A stretch of 64,000 bases of DNA from Magicicada septendecula (lineage: Eukaryota; Arthropoda; Insecta; Hemiptera; Cicadidae), in NCBI GenBank assembly GCA_034769895.1, contig CM068367.1, positions 690,050,268 through 690,114,267 on the forward strand, given 5' to 3'. This document shows positions 24,936 to 35,759 of this stretch, piece by piece. The number at the start of each line of letters is the position of its first letter. Within the stretch, counting starts at the first letter, position 1. The translations under genes and the position numbers were made by a program. The notes below the pieces were generated by a model. That model was not told the origin of the DNA. It was given only the letters and a program-made list of their open reading frames with translations, and made no database searches.

Positions 24936-27900
24936 GGACTTGTGCTTTGTCTTCCTGTCTCAACTAAGGTTTAGTTTTCACATAAAAGCTTTGTATAACT
25001 CTAATAAAGTATTATGGGATCCCTTTCTTTGCCGTTATTGGCCACAGCCTGTCTCTATTCACTCTATCTGCACACTACTAGTTATAAAAAAATGAATTTT
25101 TGTCATGTCCCATACTGATACAGTAAATTTTACAGTGCACAGCTCTGAGGTCTGGGAGTTAACTTTCTCCGAGGGATAAAGTAAAAAATGTCAAAAATTG
25201 GAAAAAATGTAGTCAAATAAGTAGAGTAATTAGTTGTGTGAGTAGGAACATTTGTAGTTGTAATTTCAGTACACAACTACAGCCATAATGGGTACGAAAC
25301 TGCTTAGTGTACATTCTGATAGTTGTCTAGTGCCCAAGAGATGGTTTAAATTTGTATTCCACTTGAGGTCATGCCTTTCTAATGAGTAGATAAGAGAAAA
25401 GACTTGTTTATTTTCTTGGATTTCATTGTCCATACATGACGTGTCCATTGGTTAACTAAATATAATTAATCCGAGTTGGTAGTAGTATAATTATATTTAG
25501 ACTTGTTTACTCAGATAACAGTTTATCAAGCTCATTTTTTGAAATTTTAATGAAGTAATTTCCACAGCAACTTCAAAAATTTCTATACCAAAATATTTTT
25601 GTTTGCTATTGCTCCCAGAATCTTATACAGATGTGCGTGTTGTTGTACACGATTCGATCCTCATTTTAATAACTGTTCATAATATTAATTTAGTGATTTA
25701 CTACCATTTCAAAAACAATTAAAATCTGTTAACATCTCCGGTATTTCCTATATAACTAAAACTAAGATTGAACCTGGCATTTGGGACCCAAACTATTTAC
25801 AAGCGCCTCACAGCCTCTACTGGTGAACTGACTTGTATGCTAAACACAACAAAATTTGTGGCCAATTACATTTTGCACAACCTGTAGCACGATTTCGAAA
25901 TGTTTGTTTTTGAGGACCTATAGTGCCTTTTTTAGATAATCTTTGAGTTATTTGGTACAAAATATTTATAGACACATACTTACTCAAGGCGAAGTTTTGA
26001 AAAATTCATGTAAAATATTCACTCAAACATCTGCAGGAGGGGAACAAAAACTAGTGGCAACTTTCTGTATTTTTATAGTAATGTAAAATGTCATCTTTAT
26101 TGTTTCATTCCTTTGTTAAATTTTAGATAGCCTATGTATTAATATGACCATTATGTTTCCATACTTACCTTGTCAATTACAAAAAATAAAGAGCAAATAA
26201 AACCTCTTTTCTTTTAATTTTTGTAATTTTATTTAGAAAAATCTAAAACCCCACCCAGGATCTTCTAGACCTTCCCTCCCAGAAGGAAATATTGGCATAC
26301 CCCTGTATTTTAGAATGGAACATTAGTCATGATGAATATGAATAATAAATAAAATATGCTGTGAATATGCTCTTTAAATAAATAAGATTGTCTTAATTGT
26401 GTTCACTTGCACACAAACCATTAGAGCTGATACTGAAATATTATTATTATTATTATGTGTATTATTTGGTATTATTATTATTAAACGTTGATATCAGTGT
26501 TTTTTTACAGTGACATTGTATTATTTTAATAATAATAATATTGTACTTTTTACAATATGCACACAATCCTATTCAGATTATAACTGGTACCCAAAAATAC
26601 AAAAATGACATTGCATAGAGCACTGAGTAGTAGTAACATATGCATGCAAAGATCTGGAATCTCCTTAATGGTGACATAAACTTTTGTAGAAGATCTGAGA
26701 GAAAAATACTAAAGAAAAAGCACACAGAGAGTTGTGTGCACGTGTTTGTGTGATAATTACCCCCTGCCCATCCATACAAGTACAGAGGTACACAATCACC
26801 AAGCTGTGGTTTGGTTATCTGTACAGATTTTGTGTTGTTATAATCCATATATGGATCAAGAAAAAATAAAAAATCAAGAACTTGAAATTTTGATATTAGG
26901 CCAAAATATTGTGCTACAAATCAAATATCTCTACAAATGATCTGGTTATGGTATATACACTCACACTGGCTCTAAACATATGACCCATAGTGAGAGGAAG
27001 ATCAAGGGAAAATATGAGTGTAGGATGTTAAGGAGGATCTGAAGAGACTGTGTGCCAAACTGAAGAGAAGTGTTAAAAGCCAATACGCATTGTAACCTGT
27101 AGCCCCAGCACACAAACAAAGTAAGTCCATATTACCGAACAGAAAATCCAAGCCGATTACTGAATGGTCAAAGAGCAGTGGTGTCACTAATTCTTAAGAA
27201 TTGTGACTTTATATGATGTAAATGATTGCACACCTGTGTCTGTATATCTTACACATAGTTGCTAATGTTCATGTTTGTAGAACCACAACTTGGTATGTAT
27301 GAACTCTTCCTGCAAAAATGTTGAGTAGAATCCCATTTCTATGCATTTCAACAGCTTTGAATAACAGACAATTCAAGTTTTTTTTGCAGATTATTTTAGT
27401 TTTCTAACAAAGTAAATATTTAAAAAATGTATGTATTTTTTAAGAATCATCCTCAAAATATAGGAAGTCAATGCTATGAAAAGTCTTCAAAATTATAGTA
27501 GGAGTATGCAGTAATAATTCTTCTTCTCCCTTCAAGCATTAGGCCTGTGGCCTTTTATCCCTCACGGCTGTGGTACAACTCATATACTACCACTACCGGA
27601 GAGAAATTATCATCAAGTAACCACGTATGGTGGCGAGATAGCTGATGGAGAGGGAGTTGTGTGTGTGTGTGTGTGTACATGTGCATATAGTGTAAGTATG
27701 CCTTTGCTACTTATCTAGTCTAGATATGCCAGACAAGACCACTGTAGTACTTGTCTCCAGAAATAGGTATGGGCAGGCAGGCAGAGAGACCAAGTTATGC
27801 CCTTGATTTAATTCCATGACCATAGCACAGCCATTGAGACTGTGAGTCCCAAATTGTTCCACTGTGTCAGTTTGCACAACAAGATCATATTGTGATAAAA

Positions 27901-28210
27901 CTTTATATAAAATAGAAAAACTTAAGTAAAAAAAGTGTTCAAAACTTAAACCTTTAAAGGACTTCCCTGACTTTCCAGGCTCTGCAGGCCCATAAGTTAT
28001 GCTACTTATGTTCAGTTGCCCAAGAGAATCTTTGTTAAATATTTCTTAGAAGTTATCTTGTTGTTGCATCCTCTTCGTTCACTTATTAATTTAATAATAT
28101 ATATATATACTTTCACTTATGAACTTACTATTGTCACTTCCCAAACGTTTCAAGATGTTGTTTCTCTTCTTCAGTGGGTTGAGTACTAACTGTCGATTAC
28201 AGAATAACCG
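24936..28210. other. Non-coding, AT-rich
   Basis: No gene was recognised. It contains ATT runs near 26440-26480 and a GT run at 27657-27675. A short plus-strand phrase near 26990-27060 faintly resembles a LINE C-terminus but is too short to call. Confidence 0.4.
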
Positions 28211-28537
28211 TTACGGAATGGAGTGTGTGGTGGGGGTTGATGGTGGGAAGGGGTTGGCGCTGAGGTTCGAATTATGTGTGTGGATCAGTGTGTCAAATAG
28301 TGTATGTGATTTGTAATGTATCTGTTCATTTAATATGTTGTTTGGTTGTAGTGTGTGATATCTGTATATTTCAAATTGTTCAGCTGTGTTTAGTTTTCTA
28401 CTTTTTGGTAAGTAGTGTAATATTTCCATGTTGTGTTCTATGTTTGTGTAGCTGTGGTTTTCGTTATGTAAATGTGTGGCACATACATTCCACATTTGCC
28501 ACACATTTACATAACGAAAACCACAGCTACACATCAT
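28211..28537 (-). pseudogene. Penelope-like element GIY-YIG C-terminal fragment
   Basis: The minus-strand frame contains THLHNENHSYTNIEHNMEIL followed by KLNTAEQFEIYRY and ILNEQ. This is the wording of the C-terminal part of the GIY-YIG endonuclease region carried by Penelope-like retroelements. The family normally has RT upstream of GIY-YIG; here only the C-terminal end survives. The N-terminal edge coincides with an inverted repeat (28446-28532), where the coding sequence folds back on itself. The assignment rests on resemblance to such domains, not on a search. Confidence 0.55.
28446..28532. repeat. Perfect 35-bp inverted repeat, 17-nt spacer
   Basis: The left arm 28446-28480 begins GTGTAGCTGTGG and the right arm 28498-28532 is its exact reverse complement, ending CCACAGCTACAC. 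The spacer is 28481-28497. Perfect identity suggests a recent event inside an otherwise decayed element. Confidence 0.95.
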
Positions 28538-28774
28538 TAATTATTTATGTGTTGTTCAGTTTGATTAATTCTTAATTGTTCAGTTTTTATTTTATATTTG
28601 ATTTTATTTTCTATTTTGATCACAGTATTTTTATTGTATCCATTTTCATAACCAATTGGTATATTATATTTCTTTCTTTGTCAGTTTCTTGTTTGTTTAG
28701 GGGAATTTTGTACATTCTGTTAAATAGCGAATAAAATGCTGCCATTTTATGTTGTGGTGGGTGGTCAGAATGGT

Positions 28775-29283
28775 TAGAATAAATAATAACAACAACAACA
28801 AATGGGCCACATTCACATACATAAATAATAAAATGACAAAACTAACAAAACTATTTAAAAACACAAATATAAAAATAGCATACAAACTAATAAAAATAAA
28901 TTACAAAATATAAATAGCTCACACAACAAAGATAATACAACAACTAACGGCATATACAAAATTGAATGCCAAGATTGCAATAAATGTTACATAGGACAAA
29001 CAAAAAAACAGCTGAAAAACGTTATTTTGAACACCTAAATGCATACAAAAAACCAGAAATATATAAATCCAATTTAGCCACACATGCAATAAACACAGGA
29101 CATGAATTCCCAGACATAACCAATGTAACACTAATAAAACATATACCACACAAAGGCACCATAATGAACATTTGGGAAAATTTACAAATATACAAACATA
29201 AAACAGAAAACAAACTAATACCTGAACAAATACAGATCAATACAAAACATGACACAATATTCAAAGCACTCTATAAAAAGTAA
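28775..29283 (+). pseudogene. Penelope-like element GIY-YIG domain, frameshifted
   Basis: Plus-strand frames in order read WATFTYINNKMTKLTKLFKN (start about 28803), then GIYKIECQDCNKCYIGQT (about 28950-29005), then RYFEHLNAY and NTGHEFPDITNVTLI down to 29283. GIY and YIG with the Cys pair between them are the core of a GIY-YIG nuclease, which in Penelope-like elements nicks the target DNA. A frame change separates CYIGQT from RYFEHL and a stop lies between the first two blocks, so the copy is inactive. No RT is seen upstream. It is oriented head-to-head with the fragment at 28211-28537. Confidence 0.65.
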
Positions 29284-29289
29284 TTCGTA

Positions 29290-32160
29290 TAATATAAAAT
29301 GTTTAATGAAAATAAAATGACAATGACGCGACAAACGACGACATGACCTAACCCAAGTGATTGACCAAATAAAAGGAAACAAAAGGAGAAGGGGAAAACC
29401 GAAACCAAATAATGAAAATGAAGGAGAAGAAGAAGGAAAATGGAAATGAAATAAACCAAGTATAAAGGAAATGAAGTGAAACCGAATGAGAATACACAGA
29501 CAAATAATATAGAATATGAAAAGGAGAAATGATACACACAAATATCATAAAGGAAACGAAACCAGTAACTAACCAATGTAAAAAAAATAAGTATTAGTAC
29601 TGACTAAATGATAAATGTAAATGATAATTGATAAAACCCGATAAATAAAAGTACACTAACCCAAGAATTAGAGTTATATGTAATAAAGAACTCTATAAAG
29701 ACATGAACTTATTAATAGTATAAATAATATTTGTAAAGAGAGAGATAGTGAGATGGTGAGAAAATAAAAATAACTAAGTGAAACAGAGAAAGTAATGGTA
29801 GGGATTACCCACTAATAAACACTTAAAATAAAAATTTAAGAAGTGCAAAAGTGAAAGTGTAAAACCCCCAAAATAATGAGAAAATCTAGTGATAGATAAA
29901 AAACTCTTAGTAAATCAGTGATAAACACTAAATGGTTTAAAAGTGAATATTATTAATAAATGAGAATATTGTGAATGATAGGATTAGAAAATCTAGTGAT
30001 AGATAAAAAACGCTTAATAAATCAGTGATAAACACTAAACGATTTAATGGTCAACAAGTAAGAATTTTGTTAATGATAGTAATTAAAGATAGTATTAAGA
30101 TTAAATATAAATGAAGGATACGATGTTATTCAGGGGAGGAAGCCCATGGAATGTCAACAGTTAGTGTTACCATGGATAGAAAGTAAAGATAGTAAAAGGA
30201 AAAAATATAGTAAAGAGATTAAAAACAAAATCAATAAACACCCCATGTTATAAGGGATAATCAATTAAGTAAGTTTAAATGGTGTGATGATGTGTTATCA
30301 CCTAAAAATAAATAAGAATGAAACCAATTGTTAACAAACGTTGCTTAATAGCTGTTAAAAAATTGTTCAATTAAATTTATGAATAGGATATGGCTGAAGG
30401 AATTATACAGACCATAGGCCTAGATGTTATGTTTTATGTGATAAAGAATAGTAAGTAATAGCCAAATTATTAACAATGGCAATTTAAATAAATAAGAAGG
30501 TAAATCAATACAGATCTAATAACACTGGAAAATCAGTTAGGAAATAATTAACAAGCCATGATGTAGAAAATAATAGTAACATACAATTAGTATAAAAACA
30601 GATCCAAAACACATCAACAAATAAACAAATCAATTATAATAACAAAACAAAACACATTAGGGTAAAATAAGATGTAATTTGTATAATAAGTAAATATAAT
30701 CAGTTACTACTTAGGCCTATGAAATGCCTAACTGTCAAAAACAAATAACTACAAATTGTAAAAAATTAACAAGGAAATTAGCAAATCCGAGGCAAGTAAC
30801 TAGCTAAGGATAATTTGGGAATCATATTAAAAGAAAAATGTTAGAATAAGGACTTAAAATAAGAAAGAAATGTAATTAACAAATATTAACACAATTGTAC
30901 AAACAATAATACATTACAGAACCGAACCTTATGGGATGTCAAAATAATCTTTGAAAGGAAATACAAACAGTAGTGGTAATATTTAATACATAGGACGAAG
31001 ACGGAAGAATAAAAGCAATCAGAAGATATACAGTAATTTTGAATAAAAATTCAAAATTGATAACAATGGTTATAAGTCATGATCAACCAATCGGAATCAA
31101 TTAGTAACCATGACAACTTTATTGGTTACGTTTTTTCCGTTAAATCTTAGTCAATAAGTGACGCTCTTCCAGAACAGACGCCAGGCCGTGAATGACCAAA
31201 ATTTCAATCTAAAATGTATAAAAAGTAATAAAAATTCAAAAATATGGAAACGTAAGAAGCAGACGAGGAACGAGAATATTTAACTGATGCCAAGGACCAA
31301 TTAAAATAAATTTTACTGAATAAATTGCTACAACTAACAAGAAAAAGATGCCAGAAGCCCCAGATAATTGAAAATTGACCACTATTGAAGCCCCATTCCA
31401 TTTCAACTGAACGACTGTTTACATCAAGTCTACTGATTTGATAAGTATTATTAAATTACCCGAATTTCAGAAATAAATTCACTTTAAATATTTCTCACAG
31501 TAATATGAACTCTCACTATAAACTGAATAATATTTCTTTCAAAGATTAAGTAAAAAAATAATACACTAAAAATTTGTTAACTAATAAAATAACCTGTTGT
31601 TAAATTATGAACTTTTGAAGCACACTTTACTACACTGCAGGAACAAATTATAGTTACACATTATATTATTTAAGTACAAATAATGTAAGGTAGTGTACTT
31701 TTTATTGTAATCATTATTAATATTGTCCTCGTAATCACAAGAACCCAAGACTTTGAATGAAAATAACTGTAAACAAACAACACAGTTGCCATCTTTGACT
31801 GTATAATTCGTTCAAAATCGATTCGCCAAACCCTTTGAGATATTAGTCTTATAATAATTGTCAGTGCAAATTTGTTGAATAACCAAATATAATTTTAATG
31901 TCAAACTGAGTAATTACCAATCACAAATTAAAGAAACTAGTACAGAGTGTAACCATTGTTTTTATTTCATAGGGAAGTGTATTGTATAAATTGTGTATTG
32001 TTTAGCAAAGAGAGCGAGAATGACGGTAAGTGCTCACATCGCAAATTCAGCGAACTAACCACTCGATTAAGAAGGTCGAACAAAGGCGGGAGTAAAATTT
32101 GAATGCTCCAGGCCATCACAGCTAAGAACACCTTTTACCACACTATTTAGTAATTTAATT
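29290..32160. other. AT-rich non-coding, possibly older LTR sequence
   Basis: No coding region was recognised. A ~107-bp unit beginning AAAATCTAGTGATAGATAAA is present twice in tandem (29881 and 29988). The right end runs into a PBS-like site at 32178, so part of this stretch may be the LTR of an older element whose start was not found. TAGGCCTA occurs at 30415 and 30712. Confidence 0.4.
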
Positions 32161-32265
32161 GTTTCAAATAAACAATTTGGCGCCACCCGGGATTTATAAA
32201 CCCCTATTGAACAACAGGTAAGGTTTCCACTCGCGTTGTACTGGTAATGGGAGGATCGCTACAGA
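32161..32265 (+). promoter_or_regulatory. PBS-like site and leader of an older LTR element
   Basis: AAATAAACA (possible LTR end with a poly(A) signal) is followed by ATT and then TGGCGCCACCCGGGATTT at 32178, which resembles a tRNA primer-binding site. A strong splice-donor-like CAG/GTAAGG follows at 32215-32223 and an ATG at 32247 opens only 19 codons. The rest of this element is not seen; the complete LTR element begins 127 bp after the short frame. Confidence 0.45.
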
Positions 32266-32360
32266 CATCGTTAGCGCAAAACATAGAAGTAACGACACCA
32301 GTGTGAGGCGAACACACCAACACATACACTCTTACAGAGATGTACAGATGAAATCACATT

Positions 32361-32363
<3 letters not shown>

Positions 32364-32391
<28 letters not shown>
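32364..32391. repeat. (AT)14 microsatellite at left edge of LTR element
   Basis: Uninterrupted AT dinucleotides directly abut the first base of the 5' LTR; a longer AT tract abuts the other end at 40801. Confidence 0.95.
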
Positions 32392-32394
<3 letters not shown>

Positions 32395-33818
32395 ACTGCT
32401 GTTAAAATGCACACAGTACATAATAAGGAGAAAGAGATTTTAATATGATAAATTTTAAAAGAGAAAGGATGCAGATTTTGTATTGAATGTAACATATGTT
32501 TTAAAATGTAAACAAAAAACATTGGGAATATCAACTTACCCAGTCAACATAGAGGTCGATTCCTATATGATATAAAACAATATTCAGTTATATGTTCAGA
32601 AAATAATATATGAAATTGGAATGAATGTTATAAGAAGAGTAAAGAGTAATAAAATTATAATTTAATAAATAACAAATAGAATTACGAATATTAGAGGTAA
32701 AATAAAGATGTTTAATAAGAAATAGAAAAATGATATATGTTTTAATAGGTATATGCTAAACAGATGTAAAGAAATTAGGGAATTATCAAAGTGGCAATTT
32801 TGTAAATTGTTAAAAAAAAATTGTATTGTATAGTAATGAAGGAAATTTTTATTAGTTTTCAAATATATTTAATAAGAGTTACATCAGGAGTCTTCAATTA
32901 TATTCAATAAGAGTAACGTTATGAGTCTAATTTTATTTTCAATAAGAGTAATGTGAAGAGTCTAATTTATATCGAATAGTAACAGCATGAAGAGTCTAAA
33001 ATTATATCTATTAAAAGTAGCGTGAAGAGTCTAAATTCATGAAATAACATTTGTACATCATCAAGTTTAATGTAATAGGTAAAAGAAAATAAAGTAAAGG
33101 AGTTTAACTTGTGATACCAGAGCTTTGATTATAATATTTAATAAATAAATAACATTACGAGAAATATAAAAATATCCTTAATAGAACGACTATAGAAGAG
33201 GGAAATCCTGGACTGAAGAAGAGTTTAAGTGGCCATAAAGGATAATTAAGTGTTCCGAGGAGACATCTGTGTTGCAGTCATCCTGGAGAGCGGCATTCAG
33301 CGGTGAGATCAATAAGAAATTTGTGGGAAGGAACAGATCGCCAAGCCTGATATTGCTTTTGAAAAAAGGTAAACAACAACCAGAAGTGAACCTGTGGCAG
33401 CTGGAAGAATCCAGAGTCGGTCAAGTTACATTAGTCTGGTATTTCTTTTTTACATGGTTAATTATCAAAACACTACATATTAACTGAATTTGGTTTGGTT
33501 TAAAGAAAAGAAAATATTAGATACAATCGTAAATACGATCAAACAGCTTAATAATCATTAACCCTGAGAGAAAAAGATTCTTTACATGTACTGGTAAACA
33601 AAAAAACATAATAACAGTAGGTACATTTATTAATTGTATTATACTATTAAATAATTACAAGACTCATATAAAAAAAAAACATTACATTAAATGGCTGATC
33701 CAATGTGGAGCAGATCTTAATTACAATACCTGTAATTAATTATAGTACATTAAATGACGCAACCAACGTGGTTCATACAATAAATATTATTATTATATCA
33801 GAAAATAACTACAGTACA
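32392..33818 (+). repeat. 5' LTR (1427 bp)
   Basis: It matches 39444-40800 at a constant offset of 7052 bp through about position 33600, with only about five base differences noticed. It then diverges, and it carries an extra ~70 bp near its end relative to the 3' copy. Terminal TGTACTG/CAGTACA form a perfect 7-bp inverted pair. It contains five ~35-bp tandem units at 32871-33044. Confidence 0.92.
32871..33044 (+). repeat. Five ~35-bp tandem units in the 5' LTR
   Basis: Units start at 32871, 32906, 32941, about 32975 and about 33010, with wording AATAAGAGTAA...GAGTCTAA. The same array lies at 39923-40096 in the 3' LTR. Short tandem repeats in the upstream part of an LTR are often enhancer-like, but no function is shown here. 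Confidence 0.8.
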
Positions 33819-33845
33819 ATAAATGGCGCCCATACGTGAAAGCAA
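33690..33845 (+). promoter_or_regulatory. Three PBS-like units, the last at the true PBS position
   Basis: Three units start AAATGGCTGATCCAATGTGG (about 33689), AAATGACGCAACCAACGTGG (about 33753) and AAATGGCGCCCATACGTGAA (33821), spaced about 65-68 bp. Each is preceded by ACATTA or ACAATA. The third follows the LTR end CAGTACA and best fits the working PBS. The first two lie inside the LTR; the 3' LTR retains only the second type. Confidence 0.6.
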
Positions 33846-33941
33846 AGATTTTCTTTAAGCCAGCACCAAATAACACAATTTTGTTAAATTTAATTAGCAT
33901 AACAAATTTCCTTGTAATTAAATTAAGTTAAAGATTGTAAA

Positions 33942-35120
33942 ATGGCTAACAAACCAGAGCAACGATATGAATTAAGGAGTAATAGTGCTGAAGAGGAAGA
34001 AACTGAAATGGAAATAATAGTAAGGGATGCCCAAGGGGACCAACCAAAGAAATCAACCCAACCAATGGATGCAAATTTTCAGGAGATGATGAGAATTATA
34101 ATGGAAGGGAATAACAAAAACAACGAAAATTTCAAACAAATGAAGGAAGAAACTAATGACAATTTTAAGAAACAGGAAGAAAAAATAAATGAGAAGTTGG
34201 ACAAAAACAATGAGAAAATGAAACTAGATAATGAAAATTTATTAAAACAAAATAATGAGGAATTAAAGGAGACCATTCAACAACAAATCAACGGAGTGAA
34301 TAATAAATTAGACCAGCAGAAGGCTGAAATCAAGTTAACATTGAAAAATTATGAGGAAAAGAACGTTAGACAATCCGCAAAGGTGAAATTGCATATAGAA
34401 ACAATGAAAGAAATAAGGAATGATGAAAACCAGTCAATATAAACCAAGATAGAAGTCATACCAAACGATCAAATCAGGGAACCAGTAAATCAGAAAATAA
34501 AAGGTAATAAAGAAATAGAAAATAAAGAAGATAAAAGTGTATCACTATATAAGGATAAACATAGCAGAAACAAAGAGAATAATAAGTATGTGGAAAAGAA
34601 AACGAAGAAGATAGGTAAAAGACCTCCCAAGAAACAGAAAAATACACAGGAAGAATTAGATATGGTTAGGAGTGGGCTGGTTAATGTACGTAATCTCCCA
34701 ATCGCTAATAACAGAGAAAGAACAGAATTAAAAAATCATAATAAAAACATAAGGAAATTTATATTTAAAATGAATACCTCAGAAAAAGAAAGGGATAATA
34801 AAATATCAGCTATATTATCAATAGTTGATATACCAGTGACATATTTGGTTAAAGAACTAGAGAATAAAGTGTTAAAAGTAGGCGAAGATACCATTGAAAA
34901 TTTGGTGTTCGAAAAATTGCAGTACAGAGTGATCGAAACATATTTCATTAGGACAGAATTGATTGGAAATTCAACAGGATGTCTTGAAATGAGTGAAGAC
35001 TTCGCAGCAGAAAAATCAGAATACAAGGTAGTAGTGATAAAGTGGACAAGGATAGAATTCATACTGAAAACAATAATAGTCCGGGCGAAAAGGATAACTT
35101 ATGTATTTGACAATGGATGA
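33942..35120 (+). pseudogene. gag-like ORF interrupted by one in-frame stop
   Basis: The frame begins at an ATG 118 bp after the PBS and runs 392 codons to 35120, broken only by a TAA at 34440-34442. The N-terminus contains YELRS, then a very charged Lys/Glu/Asn-rich segment (about residues 45-150) expected to form a coiled coil. This fits the structural protein of insect Gypsy-type elements, which packages element RNA. The second half is Lys-rich and then ends in an Ile/Val-rich part without an identifiable CCHC knuckle or protease DTG motif. A single base change explains the stop, so the frame is otherwise well kept compared with the downstream pol. Identification as gag rests on position and composition. 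Confidence 0.65.
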
Positions 35121-35555
35121 ACTAAAGATGAAAATATGGAAAGAAGGGACTGATTTTTTGGGTATGGACCACAGCAAACTAATAGAACAAAGATTAGGTT
35201 AATTAATAAGACAAACAACATAATATTGAAGTTACATGTATTACAAATAAAAATTTGTATTTTTACGAATTAAAAGAAAGGAAAAGAACCCACCAAATTC
35301 AAAAAACGTAAGAACATCTTACAGGATACTTCAGAGAAATTATTTTGAATCGATTAAGAAGAGAAAGACGGTTAATAACAATAATAAGGTGATAATAATG
35401 AGTAAAGAGAATAAGTAATTAAAACAAATAAAGAAAGAAATGAACCATCAGTTACTGAATGAAGCAATGGAAGACAAACTTGGCAAGATAATAGGAGTGC
35501 AATACAAATGACCCATAAGAGAGAAGGTGAGTTTAATAAGAAGTTATACCCAATA
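35121..35555. other. Decayed interior of LTR element left of hAT insert
   Basis: AT-rich sequence between the gag frame and the hAT target duplication. The protease and RT N-terminus would be expected here but no motif is recognisable. Confidence 0.5.
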
Positions 35556-35563
35556 CCCTATAC

Positions 35564-35728
35564 CAGTGTTCCGCAACCTTATTGTACTCACGGCACACCC
35601 CAGACGGGCCTAGACTCAACACGGCACACCAAAATGTCTGTCCCCTCAAAATCATATGAATCTTAATATAATTACGAAATATTACGTCGTTATGTAATCA
35701 ATTTTTATTATTATTATTATCATCATTA

Positions 35729-35759
<31 letters not shown>

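Noticed and set aside
26990-27070. Short phrase resembling a LINE C-terminal tail
   Set aside because: Only about 20 codons with an internal stop; too short to distinguish from chance.
28119-28575. Plus-strand frames opposite the Penelope-like fragment
   Set aside because: Antisense shadows of the minus-strand GIY-YIG region and its inverted repeat.
29215-29576. Overlapping Phe/Ser-rich minus-strand frames
   Set aside because: Driven by A-rich plus-strand sequence after the Penelope-like fragment; no motif.
33269-33487. 72-codon open frame in the 5' LTR, repeated at 40321-40539
   Set aside because: Conserved only because the LTRs are near identical; no protein motif, and it lies in LTR sequence.
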